NCBI GenBank assembly: GCA_905215655.1 | Contig: CAJMQT010000006.1 | Location: 1 to 28,790 of the forward strand | DNA from: an uncultured bacterium | GTDB lineage: Bacteria > Bacteroidota > Bacteroidia > Bacteroidales > Bacteroidaceae | Direction of reading: 5' to 3' | Length of the DNA: 28,790 bases | Notes under the pieces: model-generated | What the model was told of the DNA's origin: nothing | The model's database searches: none | What the model saw: only the letters and a program-made list of their open reading frames with translations | In this document: positions 7,694 to 15,772 of the stretch, piece after piece | How the letters are laid out: every line of letters starts with the position of its first letter | How positions within the stretch are numbered: position 1 is the stretch's first letter | Made by a program: the position numbers and the translations under genes

Positions 7694-7721
7694 ATACGTT
7701 GTTTTGTTATGTTAATAAAAG

Positions 7722-7747
7722 GGTCGCCTAACATTGATTAGGCGACC
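7722..7747 (-). terminator. Terminator after the porPKLMN operon
   Basis: A perfect 10-bp stem, GGTCGCCTAA (7722-7731) with TTAGGCGACC (7738-7747), and a six-base loop. On the minus strand it is followed by CTTTTATT. It lies 13 bases beyond the porN stop and 28 bases before the next minus-strand gene. Confidence 0.75.
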
Positions 7748-7759
7748 GTAATATTCAGT

Positions 7760-8857
7760 TTAATGTCTTTGTCTGCGTACCGTAACGCGCGCTGCCGAAG
7801 AGCCGGACGAGCGTCTGGTAGTGCCCGATGATTTCTTGACGGTTGCCGTCGTGGCACCCGTGCGACGGTTTTTCCTGACCTTCTTGCCCTTGACCTTGAC
7901 ATCAGCTTTCGCTATGCTGTCGAGCGAATCCTTGCGTGCCTGATCGCCCCAGATGTTCTTTTCAAAGGCGACAAGCTCGCTCTCAATGCGTTTCTGCTCC
8001 TTGGTGAGTGCCGAATCGGTGGGACAATACTGTCTGAGAGTCTTGCCAAGCATGTTGGTGGTCTTGTAAATGGAGCCTTTGTACATGTTTTTGGTAAAAT
8101 AATCGTCCATGCTCATTGTGGCCGCATTGTTCAGATTGCTCGTCATAATGATTTGTTTGCTCAGATAAGGAGCAAGGTCGTCATATCTCACCCAGAACAA
8201 AGGATACTTCTGCGGTGCGTCACCGAAGTCGTCTTCACGCGTCATTATCGGGCAGAGCGCCAGCACCTTGGTGTGGAACGTGGCCGACGCCTGGTCATAA
8301 TAAGCCGCCTCCTTGATGTAGAACGACTTCACCTCACGCGACGGGATGTCGCTGTCGTCGATGCGTACGCCGCGGTTTGTGCGTTCATAATAAATATGGT
8401 AGTTGTCGAGAAACGCCTTCTTGTTTATCTTTGCGGAGTCGGTGAACACCTCGTTGCCGTCCAAACGGTACTCATAAGCGTTGACACCGCCGCTCAACAT
8501 AAGCTTGAACATGTATGTGAAAAGGTTCATCTGCGAGCCGGCGGGCTCTACCGGATAATACAACCCGGCGTTGGCGTCTTCTTCAAGATTGATCTCACGA
8601 TAGATGTCGCGACGCCATACGACGTCTTCCGACATTGGTGCCGCCGTGGGATAGGATATGCGCGCCCTCGTGGTCAGCGTCTGAGCGTTCGACGTTTTCC
8701 GCTGTTGCTGCTCTCTGCGGCGTGCCGCAGGCTGTGCGTCGGCAACTTCACCGACAAACATTACAAGCAGAAAAGACAAAACAAACGTGCGGAAGAGCAT
8801 GCCGCCAAAGCTCTTGCCGTGGCTGCCGTTGCTCTCTGTAAAAAGGTATCTTCTCAT
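7760..8857 (-). CDS. porN: Type IX secretion system ring protein PorN/GldN
   Basis: A 365-residue periplasmic protein. In P. gingivalis PorN forms ring structures with the lipoprotein PorK beneath the outer membrane. Its identity rests on its place as the last gene after porK-porL-porM and on the typical GldN body (VVWRRDIYREINLEEDANA, NLFTYMFKLMLSGGVNAYEYR, and a region after FTKNMYKGSIYK). A hydrophobic segment at about 23-36 ending in GEVADAQ is the signal peptide. The chosen ATG at 8857 gives a long pre-signal region; the ATG at 8800 (MLFRTFVLS) is an attractive alternative. The last 45 or so residues are a lysine/arginine- and serine/threonine-rich tail without clear structure. Confidence 0.9.
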   Translation of the reverse strand: MRRYLFTESNGSHGKSFGGMLFRTFVLSFLLVMFVGEVADAQPAARRREQQQRKTSNAQTLTTRARISYPTAAPMSEDVVWRRDIYREINLEEDANAGLYYPVEPAGSQMNLFTYMFKLMLSGGVNAYEYRLDGNEVFTDSAKINKKAFLDNYHIYYERTNRGVRIDDSDIPSREVKSFYIKEAAYYDQASATFHTKVLALCPIMTREDDFGDAPQKYPLFWVRYDDLAPYLSKQIIMTSNLNNAATMSMDDYFTKNMYKGSIYKTTNMLGKTLRQYCPTDSALTKEQKRIESELVAFEKNIWGDQARKDSLDSIAKADVKVKGKKVRKNRRTGATTATVKKSSGTTRRSSGSSAARVTVRRQRH

Positions 8858-8911
8858 ATTTCTGGTTTTATTGAGACCGTGACAACCTGCCGAGAGGTTG
8901 TCCGGACGATT

Positions 8912-10462
8912 TTATTTCACTATTACTTCCATTGTCGACGGCAATGTTCGTTTTATTCCGTCGGGACCGATTGCGGATATGCGGGTGATGTAGAAGCGGC
9001 GGTTACGCGACAAGGTGCGGAACGTTTCGCGCTGACGCTGACTGAAAGAGTCGCCGTTGGAAACCATCGGAACAGCGTTTCCCATGTTGTCATAGAACAC
9101 CGTTTCAAAGCTCAACACCTTGAAAGGAATGTCCAGCAGACCGTCGTCAATCGCCGCCTTGATACCTCCTACGGACATCAGGGACGCCTTGGCGAGTCCG
9201 CCCGTGCGGAACCTTGTGTCACCGACAACGATATACGGCGTCGGGTCGGGCAACTTACGAACGTGGAAAGTGAACTGTCCCATCTGCTTTGCCGAGCCTG
9301 TTTGAAGTGACAATACGTTGATTGTCACATCCTTGCCGACAGCCGACGGGCGTGCAATATACTTGCCGGGACCGACGGGCTGGAGTGTTCCGCCGCTCAT
9401 GGTTGCCGACACTTTGTTCAGCGGAACGCCGGGAATGCTTATGCTTATCGGGTTGCTGAAACCGGCATAAAGCACGTTCATAAGGTCGGCGGAGACGGTA
9501 GCGCTGGGATCAACGACGGTATATTTCTGCGTGAAGTCGCGGCGGATTGTCTCGCCGTTGCCGTTCTGCATCGTTATGTAACCCGTCAGATTAAATTCTC
9601 CCGTGCGGTTGGGCACCATCTCATACGTGTTGTCGCGCAGGTTCATTTGCCTTCCGCCGATGTAAATCTGAGGCGTTTGCGTCGTGTCGACTGCCGCCAT
9701 TACGATCTTTGCCGTAAACTTGTCGCCTCTGACTACGGTCTGTGCGTTGGGTATTACGAAAGCGCTGAGCTTGTTGACGCGGATATCTTTCATGTCGATA
9801 TTGGCGACAAGGGTATGCAACACCTCGCCTTCGGCATAGCGAACGTCGCTTTGCAGCTTGGTGAGCAGCGTCACGGCGGCGGCGACCGGCATTCCTTCAA
9901 ACATGTATTCCTGCCAGTTCTTGCCCATGGTTTTGGCATTTTTAGGCAACGTTGTCGTGAGATTGCTTGCTATTATGCTTTTCTGGTGCTCGTCAGTAAC
10001 CATCTTCAAGATGCGCTCACGATAAGAATTGATCGCATCGAAAAGTTTCTTGCCCTGTCCCGTACCGGGAGCCAGCATCACTTGCGACGCCGCTTCGAGG
10101 TCTTCTTTCCGGTTGATGTTCATCACATCGCCGTCATCGCCGTCGGCTTCTTTTACGATAGCGACTTTAAGTTGCTGTGCGAAGTTGAACAGCGAGTCGC
10201 TCATCTGCTTCACGGCGGTAGCCTTCTCAAACCATGCCTTTACTTTCTGAGGGTTTGATTTCATCTGAGCCTCGAAATCACCGTAAAGCGCTTCGTTCTC
10301 CGTCGACGAGTTGACGGTGGTGCGGTGCAGGCTTTCTTCAACAAGGGAGAAACCCTCAAGCACTTCCGTCGACACGTTTAGCGCGAGCATAGCCATAAGG
10401 ACGACGTACATAAGGTTGATCATCTTCTGGCGCGGAGATACCGGTCTTTTCTTTATTGCCAT
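8912..10462 (-). CDS. porM: Type IX secretion system motor protein PorM/GldM
   Basis: A 516-residue inner-membrane-anchored periplasmic protein. With GldL/PorL it forms the proton-motive-force-driven rotary motor that powers T9SS, reaching across the periplasm to the PorK/PorN ring. Visible are a short basic N-terminus, a single membrane segment (about 14-31, MINLMYVVLMAMLALNV), the helical region after it, and then beta-rich repeat domains with segments such as FTAKIVMAAVDTTQTP, PISISIPGVPLNKVSA and FHVRKLPDPTPYIVVG. The length matches the family (about 510-520). It starts six bases after porL, and porN follows after a 54-base gap. Confidence 0.95.
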   Translation of the reverse strand: MAIKKRPVSPRQKMINLMYVVLMAMLALNVSTEVLEGFSLVEESLHRTTVNSSTENEALYGDFEAQMKSNPQKVKAWFEKATAVKQMSDSLFNFAQQLKVAIVKEADGDDGDVMNINRKEDLEAASQVMLAPGTGQGKKLFDAINSYRERILKMVTDEHQKSIIASNLTTTLPKNAKTMGKNWQEYMFEGMPVAAAVTLLTKLQSDVRYAEGEVLHTLVANIDMKDIRVNKLSAFVIPNAQTVVRGDKFTAKIVMAAVDTTQTPQIYIGGRQMNLRDNTYEMVPNRTGEFNLTGYITMQNGNGETIRRDFTQKYTVVDPSATVSADLMNVLYAGFSNPISISIPGVPLNKVSATMSGGTLQPVGPGKYIARPSAVGKDVTINVLSLQTGSAKQMGQFTFHVRKLPDPTPYIVVGDTRFRTGGLAKASLMSVGGIKAAIDDGLLDIPFKVLSFETVFYDNMGNAVPMVSNGDSFSQRQRETFRTLSRNRRFYITRISAIGPDGIKRTLPSTMEVIVK

Positions 10463-10468
10463 GTTTGT

Positions 10469-11317
10469 TTAGACTTCAACGTTGTTTCCGTGGGGAGCGG
10501 CGGCACGCATATTGACGGTCATCGCCTCAATCATGCGGGCGTAAATATTATTAAGTTGTTCAATCTGTGACGCCATCTTGCGCGACTGTTCGTTAATCTG
10601 GTCAATCGTTCCGATTTGCGAACTTGCGCCTTTAAGCTGCATCTCATACACCTTGCAAATGCCTGTAAGGGTGCGGTTGAGGTTCTCCATCTCTTCCGAG
10701 TCGCGTGTAAGGCGTGCGCTTTGTTCGGAGACGCGTGCCAGCATGTCGGTAAGTTTCTTCAACTCTTCCACATAATTGCTCGTCGCCTCTTCCATCTCGG
10801 GTGACACCTGCTGCTGTCCGGCGATCCAAGCGGGCGAGCCCGGTATTGCGGCTGCCGTGCCCTGAGCCTGCTGTGTGCCGTCTATCGGCGTGCCGGCAGC
10901 CTCAGCCGACGTATCGCCGGAGCCTTCCGCCATTGCAGCCGAACCGGCGAACGGAGCGCCACCGATAATCACCGTGCCTCCAGAAACCGTCTGCTGAGCA
11001 ACAGCCGGTTCATTCTCATACTCTGTTTCTTCGCCATCAAGATATTCGTCGGTAACGTGCGTCGGGATATCCTTGCCTATCGCAGTCTTATCGAAGGGAC
11101 GGTCGAATGCCGAGATGAAGAACACTATGACCTCCGTTCCCATTCCGATATAAAGCATAAGGTTTGCTCCCGGCAGGTGGGTGAGCTTGAACAGCGTACC
11201 GAGGATTACGATTGAGGCACCCCAACTGTAAGCGTAGTTAAGGAAAGTCTGTCCAGGAACGCTGTCGAGCCAGCGTTGCAGGCGGTATATTACGTTAAAC
11301 TTGCTATACTCTGTCAT
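10469..11317 (-). CDS. porL: Type IX secretion system motor protein PorL/GldL
   Basis: A 282-residue inner-membrane partner of PorM in the T9SS motor. Two membrane segments are visible at about 29-46 and 52-70 (SIVILGTLFKLTH, MLYIGMGTEVIVFFISAFD), including the conserved glutamate E62 in TEVIVFF that is thought to take part in proton transfer. A low-complexity Ala/Gly/Pro/Gln-rich stretch (about 103-170) separates the membrane part from a C-terminal coiled coil (about 176-270, with EELKKLTDMLARVSEQSARL). Its ATG overlaps the porK stop by four bases (ATGA), indicating translational coupling. Confidence 0.94.
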   Translation of the reverse strand: MTEYSKFNVIYRLQRWLDSVPGQTFLNYAYSWGASIVILGTLFKLTHLPGANLMLYIGMGTEVIVFFISAFDRPFDKTAIGKDIPTHVTDEYLDGEETEYENEPAVAQQTVSGGTVIIGGAPFAGSAAMAEGSGDTSAEAAGTPIDGTQQAQGTAAAIPGSPAWIAGQQQVSPEMEEATSNYVEELKKLTDMLARVSEQSARLTRDSEEMENLNRTLTGICKVYEMQLKGASSQIGTIDQINEQSRKMASQIEQLNNIYARMIEAMTVNMRAAAPHGNNVEV

Positions 11318-12771
11318 TTCTTTTTCTTACTCCCTTTTTGTTTAGTGTTCGTTGTGCTTGCCAGACTTCTCACGCAGCGGAAACCGATGTAGCTGCGCGG
11401 CTGGTTCTGATATTCCCATGTACGCCATGCCGAGCGGATATAAGACTCGGGGTCTTTCCATGACCCTCCGCGCACACTCTTCTTTTTAAGCTTGTACGGG
11501 TCTTCCTTGGCAGCGTTGTATTTAAGCTGCGGATTGAGGTCGTTCATTGCCTCTATGCCCGCTTCGGTATATGTCGTACTGGTCCATTCGGCTACGTTTC
11601 CCGCCATGTCCGAGAGCCCGTTTGAGTTGGACGAGAACATGCCGACCCTGCTTGTGATGAGGTTTCCGTCCTCGGTGTAGTTGCCTCGGTCGGGTTTGAA
11701 GTTGGCGAAGAAACATCCACGGTCGTTCTTCACGTCGGCATTATCCCACGGGAATTCGGTTCCGTCTTTGCCGCGTGCCGCGTATTCCCACTCAGCCTCG
11801 GTCGGCAGGCGATAACGCTGGACGTATCTTGCCTCGCCGCGCAGACCTTTCAGGAGGTAGTCCGTGCGCCAAGCGCAGAATGCGTTTGCCTGTTCCCATG
11901 TTACGCCCACCACGGGATAGTCGTTGTAAGTTGAACTGCTGAAATACAGCCGCATGTAAACCTCGTTGTCAGAGTTGACGAAGTCGTTGACCCAACATGT
12001 CGTATCGGGATAAATGTTTACGATGTATGTGTTAAGGAAGTCCCACGGTCCGCTCAACGGGCGGTCGATGGTCTGCCTTACTATGCGTCCTTCGTCATCG
12101 ACGTATGCCGTGTCTTTCGATATCATGACCACCTCGTCGGGGTTTACTGTGACGTCGGTGTTAAGATTGCGTTCGGCAGGATTGAGGCGGTTGCGGCGCA
12201 AAGCGGCAGCCGTGTAGTCGTAGACCTCGTAGCGGTAATTCATCTGCGAGGCGTCGAGCATCTTCTCTCCTGTCACGGGATTGGTGACATAAAGACTTTC
12301 AAAGGCTCTCTGCTCATCCTCATTGGGCTTGCGCGGCAGCGCTTTCTTCCAGTTCAGATGCGGCGTGACGGGGTCTCCGTTTTTGTCTTCGGTTATCATG
12401 TAGCTCTCGTCTCCTCCGTAAGAGGGGTCGGCAAGGCGCGTTCTGAGTATCGAGTCGCGCACCCACATGACAAACTGACGATACTCGGAGTTGGTCACTT
12501 CGGTCTCGTCCATCCAGAAGCCGTCTACCGAAATGTCTTTCGTCGGTGTCTGTTTTCCCCACAGACTGTCGTCTTTCTGGATACCCATTTTCAAGAATCC
12601 TCTCTTGATCATCGTCATTCCGTAGGGCGTAGGTTCGACAAAGCCTTTGCCGCTTACGCCCACTACCTCACCACCTCGTCCCGCGGTAGAGATTTTCTTG
12701 CCGCCGAAACATCCTGTGAGGGTTGTCAGCGCGATGACGCCGAGAGCTATTATACAGTTTCTTGTCTTCAT
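11314..12771 (-). CDS. porK: Type IX secretion system lipoprotein PorK/GldK
   Basis: A 485-residue lipoprotein of the outer-membrane inner leaflet that builds the periplasmic ring with PorN. The signal peptide ends in a lipobox with C21 (ALTTLTGC). The body carries a formylglycine-generating-enzyme/SUMF1-like fold, seen as SVDGFWMDETEVTNSEYRQF, VVGVTWEQANAFCAWRTDYL, RLPTEAEWEYAARG, DMAGNVAEWT and a C-terminal SYIGFRCVRS. The family uses this fold structurally. The C-terminal KQKGSKKKK tail is basic. It lies four bases after porP and overlaps porL, so it is in the same operon. Confidence 0.95.
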   Translation of the reverse strand: MKTRNCIIALGVIALTTLTGCFGGKKISTAGRGGEVVGVSGKGFVEPTPYGMTMIKRGFLKMGIQKDDSLWGKQTPTKDISVDGFWMDETEVTNSEYRQFVMWVRDSILRTRLADPSYGGDESYMITEDKNGDPVTPHLNWKKALPRKPNEDEQRAFESLYVTNPVTGEKMLDASQMNYRYEVYDYTAAALRRNRLNPAERNLNTDVTVNPDEVVMISKDTAYVDDEGRIVRQTIDRPLSGPWDFLNTYIVNIYPDTTCWVNDFVNSDNEVYMRLYFSSSTYNDYPVVGVTWEQANAFCAWRTDYLLKGLRGEARYVQRYRLPTEAEWEYAARGKDGTEFPWDNADVKNDRGCFFANFKPDRGNYTEDGNLITSRVGMFSSNSNGLSDMAGNVAEWTSTTYTEAGIEAMNDLNPQLKYNAAKEDPYKLKKKSVRGGSWKDPESYIRSAWRTWEYQNQPRSYIGFRCVRSLASTTNTKQKGSKKKK

Positions 12772-12775
12772 ATTA

Positions 12776-13714
12776 TTATAATATTCTCACGCTTTTATGT
12801 TTGTTCTTACCTTTCTTATATAGATTAAGATTTGTCTGATAACCGATAAACAGCTCGTGGCTGCCGTTGCCGACGCTTATCGCCGAGGTGTAAATCTCAT
12901 AGCTGTAACCCAGCATTATGCCGTGGAAGCTGCCGCCGACGAGCACCGTTGCCGAGTTGGTAGGGCTGTAAGACACGCCGCCGTAGAGCACCTTTTTATC
13001 GTTAGTATATACCAACCGTCCCGATATGTCAGCTCTGTAACTAACGCCGTCCGTGCGCACGAGCACCGACGGATGTATTGTTAAGAACGGATTTCTGAGC
13101 TTAATATTGTATCCGCCGGTCAAATAAAACGTCGGATCTATCTGTAATTCGTTGGTTTCGCCGAGGTCGATAAGCGGCGCGTTGAGATGTTGCGCCGAAA
13201 CACCAACATACCAAGGACCGTGCGTGTAATAAAGTCCGAGAGCTATGTCAAAGCCACTACCGTTGACGTCGGACGTCGGCAGCGCCGGGTCGTTTGCCTC
13301 GCCGGGGTCAAGCCCTGAGCCATCAAAGCCCTCGCTGAGCAGCCCCAACTGTATGCCGGCGCTTATCATGCCGCCAAAGAGGCGGTGCTTGTAAGCATAT
13401 TGCAGCGCCAGGCGCTGATGGGTGAACAGTCCGATTTGGTCGTTGATAAGCGAGACGCCCACTCCGTGGTAGTTTTTCAGCAGGTACAGGGGCATGTCGG
13501 CGCCGAGGTACATCGTCTTGGGATTGTTCTCGAAGCCGGCAAAGTTCATGGCATAAGCTGCCGCCACGTTGAGTTTCTGCTGTTTTCCTGCTGCGGCGGG
13601 ATTGAAAGACGGCTCCATGTCCCAATAGTGACTGAACACCGGGTCGTATTGTGCGCCAGCCTTATCGGCGGCGAGCAAAAGTAGTGACAATATGATGAAA
13701 AGACGTATTCGCAC
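12776..13714 (-). CDS. porP: PorP/SprF-family T9SS outer-membrane protein
   Basis: A 312-residue beta-barrel protein with signal peptide (IILSLLLLAADKAGAQ) and the PorP/SprF signature YDPVFSHYWDMEPSFNPAAAG at its mature N-terminus, followed by many amphipathic strands (LGADMPLYLLKNYHGVGVS, TFYLTGGYNIKLRNPF). PorP is needed for T9SS function and is normally first in the porPKLMN operon, as here. The start is a GTG at 13714. No in-frame ATG precedes the signal peptide core, so GTG is the best choice. porK begins four bases after its stop. Confidence 0.93.
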   Translation of the reverse strand: MRIRLFIILSLLLLAADKAGAQYDPVFSHYWDMEPSFNPAAAGKQQKLNVAAAYAMNFAGFENNPKTMYLGADMPLYLLKNYHGVGVSLINDQIGLFTHQRLALQYAYKHRLFGGMISAGIQLGLLSEGFDGSGLDPGEANDPALPTSDVNGSGFDIALGLYYTHGPWYVGVSAQHLNAPLIDLGETNELQIDPTFYLTGGYNIKLRNPFLTIHPSVLVRTDGVSYRADISGRLVYTNDKKVLYGGVSYSPTNSATVLVGGSFHGIMLGYSYEIYTSAISVGNGSHELFIGYQTNLNLYKKGKNKHKSVRIL

Positions 13715-13794
13715 GATGATATAACGTGCCTTGACGCGATTTATTGCATCAAAATTTGAATTCGTAGATTTTTTAGGAGTACGAGAAGTTGGAA

Positions 13795-13827
13795 TTTAAC
13801 CCAAATCTAATGACGATTTGGGTTAAA
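13795..13827 (-). terminator. Hairpin spanning the stop codon of the upstream gene
   Basis: A perfect 13-bp stem: TTTAACCCAAATC (13795-13807) with GATTTGGGTTAAA (13815-13827), and a seven-base loop. The TAA of the gene ending at 13823 is inside one arm. The T-tract after it is weak (AAATT), so intrinsic termination is plausible but not certain. It separates the two hypothetical genes from porP. Confidence 0.5.
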
Positions 13828-14428
13828 AACCGTTATAGAAGTCGGCAGAAGAATTCGGATCTGCTTTTGGAACAGATTTGGAACTTTCCGAGTGTATTTC
13901 TTCGAGCCTCCTGATTTCACGCAGACAATCAGCCTGTAACTTCAAGCCGTTTGCATCTTTAATTTTCAAACATTCGAGTGAAAAGCTTTCTTTTGTTTTC
14001 TTATTCTTTTTTGCCGTGTAAAATTCTATCTGTTTCAAAGGTGTTGACGTAATCTTTTTTATAACTTCATCGGTCATACTGAAACACATGCTTGTGACGA
14101 GCGTTGATTTTATATTTCCCAACGATGTCATTTGCACTCTTCGCCACATTTGCCCTGGTAGCGGTTCCACGTCAAGAGTTGTGTCGTCAATGAAGATAAG
14201 TGTTAGTTTCCGGTCGGGCAGAAGATCGTTGCCGCAAGTTGTTACAATCCTAAAAGCACGGATATGTTCAGGCGCAAGATTGGAATTATAAAATTCAAAT
14301 TTACCCCATACCAAATAGCTGTTATTCTTTATATCAAACATGTTGCCGGGCGTATAGACCATAAATGAGCCCGCAACCGACTTCAAACAAGACACGCAAA
14401 TTAGCGCCAATATTATAATTTTCTTCAT
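13823..14428 (-). CDS. Secreted protein of unknown function, distant paralog of its neighbour
   Basis: A 201-residue protein with an N-terminal signal sequence (MKKIIILALICVSCLKSVAG); an in-signal cysteine (LICVSC) makes a lipoprotein reading possible. I recognise no family. Two stretches align by eye with the gene just upstream: RKLTLIFIDDTTLDVEP (73-89) with ARLLVKFSDGSILELRG of the neighbour, and SMTDEVIKKITSTPLKQIEF (117-136) with ALTDEQVAKIKSVPIVKWRV. The C-terminal third is charged and helical-looking (CLREIRRLEEIHSE). It starts 12 bases after the neighbour's stop, so the two probably form one transcript. The unit lies just upstream of porP on the same strand. Confidence 0.75.
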   Translation of the reverse strand: MKKIIILALICVSCLKSVAGSFMVYTPGNMFDIKNNSYLVWGKFEFYNSNLAPEHIRAFRIVTTCGNDLLPDRKLTLIFIDDTTLDVEPLPGQMWRRVQMTSLGNIKSTLVTSMCFSMTDEVIKKITSTPLKQIEFYTAKKNKKTKESFSLECLKIKDANGLKLQADCLREIRRLEEIHSESSKSVPKADPNSSADFYNGF

Positions 14429-14440
14429 CCCTGTATCTGT

Positions 14441-14989
14441 TTATAATGTTTCGAGTACTTTCTGAGCATCTGCGGGGCTGACATCATAATCAATATATTT
14501 GCCGCCGGACAGTTCGACACGCCACTTCACAATCGGGACGCTCTTTATTTTTGCTACTTGTTCATCAGTCAACGCGTAAGCCATGACGGTATTAATCATA
14601 TACGACGCGTCGGCTATGCCTAATTTATGGCTGCCCGAGACGGAATAGACGCGCTGAAAGTTCATGCCGCCGATAAATTGCATTGGGGCATTCTCGTCGG
14701 TTGAAAAGAGTGGCTCAATTCGATTTTTGTCAACCTGTCTGCCCCGAAGCTCGAGAATAGAGCCATCACTGAATTTAACAAGCAGCCGGGCATCTTTGAG
14801 CGGCATCTCGACGGCGGAATACGGGTTACGCATTTTGAGTAACAGGTCTTTATGTTTTACATGATTATCGTCACTCCATTCGTTTATGGTTATCATGGGC
14901 GACAAGGATTGTTGCGCGCGCGTCCATGTGTCGGCATAGCAATGAATGGTCGAGACTAAGATAAACAAGAAAAATAAAAATTGTTTCAT
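14441..14989 (-). CDS. Secreted protein of unknown function, first of a paralog pair
   Basis: A 182-residue protein with a clear signal peptide (MKQFLFFLFILVSTIHCYAD). The ATG at 14989 places this peptide at the N-terminus. A longer reading from 15052 would add 21 residues before it and is unlikely. The mature part has a beta-rich segment (ARLLVKFSDGSILELRG, 67-83) and a helix-strand motif ALTDEQVAKIKSVPIVKWRV (139-158) of a kind common in uncharacterised Bacteroidales secreted proteins. The same two motifs are in the following gene. AT-rich sequence upstream holds overlapping TAnnTTTG matches at 15098-15113 (minus strand), too weak to call a promoter. Confidence 0.75.
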   Translation of the reverse strand: MKQFLFFLFILVSTIHCYADTWTRAQQSLSPMITINEWSDDNHVKHKDLLLKMRNPYSAVEMPLKDARLLVKFSDGSILELRGRQVDKNRIEPLFSTDENAPMQFIGGMNFQRVYSVSGSHKLGIADASYMINTVMAYALTDEQVAKIKSVPIVKWRVELSGGKYIDYDVSPADAQKVLETL

Positions 14990-15191
14990 AATAATATTGT
15001 TTAAGGTTCGCTGGTTCTGTTTGCAGATCTTGAATTGGAAAATCGGCGACATGGACTATTTATACAGAATGACCGGTCAAAAGTTTATTTATGAAAACAA
15101 AAATACAAAATTAATTTTAATCTTGAAAAGTTCTTAACGAAAACGTTCATATATGATATATGACTTTAAGTCGTTTGTCTGTACTTCCGCA

Positions 15192-15247
15192 TTTCAACCT
15201 TTCAACCTTTCAATTTTTCAATTTTTCAACCTTTCAATTTTTCAATT
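15192..15247. repeat. Seven-copy 8-bp tandem repeat
   Basis: Seven consecutive octamers, each TTTCAACC or TTTCAATT, in the order CC, CC, TT, TT, CC, TT, TT. All bases fit the pattern. The copy number could vary by slippage. It is intergenic, about 200 bases upstream of the minus-strand gene starting at 14989. Confidence 0.9.
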
Positions 15248-15261
15248 TGTACGACAGCTGA

Positions 15262-15388
15262 CAGCCTGAAAGGCTGAACCTTCAGTAACCGGGTGTGGAG
15301 GAACGTAGTGACGACACGCCCGGATACCAAACACACATCAGAGGCACCCGAAGTGGTGCTACATAAACACGTCAAACGAAAAATTCGT
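15262..15388. repeat. Cluster of four short hairpins, possible repeat element
   Basis: Four adjacent inverted repeats: CAGCCT/AGGCTG (15262-15276), an imperfect CCGGGTGT with ACACGCCCGG (15289-15323), GCACC/GGTGC (15344-15359) and ACGAA/TTCGT (15376-15388). The block is more GC-rich than its surroundings and starts 14 bases after the octamer array. It looks like a dispersed intergenic element or the remnant of one. An RNA function is possible but not shown. Confidence 0.45.
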
Positions 15389-15709
15389 GCCATACCCCTG
15401 ATACTTATACTTACAGTTATATGATTTTTCAAGCCTTGGTTGGTTAAAGGCAATCCAAACAACTTTATCTATGACACTTGTGAACTTATACTTTAATTTT
15501 ACCGGACTGCAATGATATAGTAACAAATATTTACATGACTTTTTCAATAATGCAGTAAAAAATCAGGACAAATAAAATTTGTAATTTAGAAAATAAAATG
15601 TATATAAAAGTTAATGGATTTACGTTATTTTGTCTAATAATTAACTTTGGTTTACATTTTTAAGGTAAAAATCGAGCGTTTTTCTGCAAAATAGCATCAT
15701 TTTTATATT

Positions 15710-15772
15710 GTAACGGAGGCACTTTTGTGAGGTAAAAGAGGCACTTTTACATTGTAAAAGTGCCTCTTTTAC
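15710..15772. repeat. 22-bp-period palindrome array, second copy
   Basis: Two perfect 19-bp units, GTAAAAG-N5-CTTTTAC, at 15732-15750 (core AGGCA) and 15754-15772 (core TGCCT), are separated by three bases and form a perfect 19-bp hairpin. A degenerate third unit with core AGGCA lies exactly 22 bp upstream (15710-15728). The architecture is identical to 2075-2159. Confidence 0.88.

Noticed and set aside
8153..9310. A 385-codon plus-strand open frame
   Set aside because: It lies antisense to porN and porM, spans their junction, and its translation has no family features. Long antisense frames are expected here because the por genes have a strong codon bias.
11314..12771. An active formylglycine-generating enzyme
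   Set aside because: The SUMF1-like fold is clear, but the lipobox, the gene order and the family place this protein in the T9SS ring; no sulfatase is nearby.
15226..15547. Two short minus-strand open frames in the intergenic desert
   Set aside because: They overlap the octamer array and hairpin block, lack a family signature and have no plausible start context. A decayed gene remnant remains possible.
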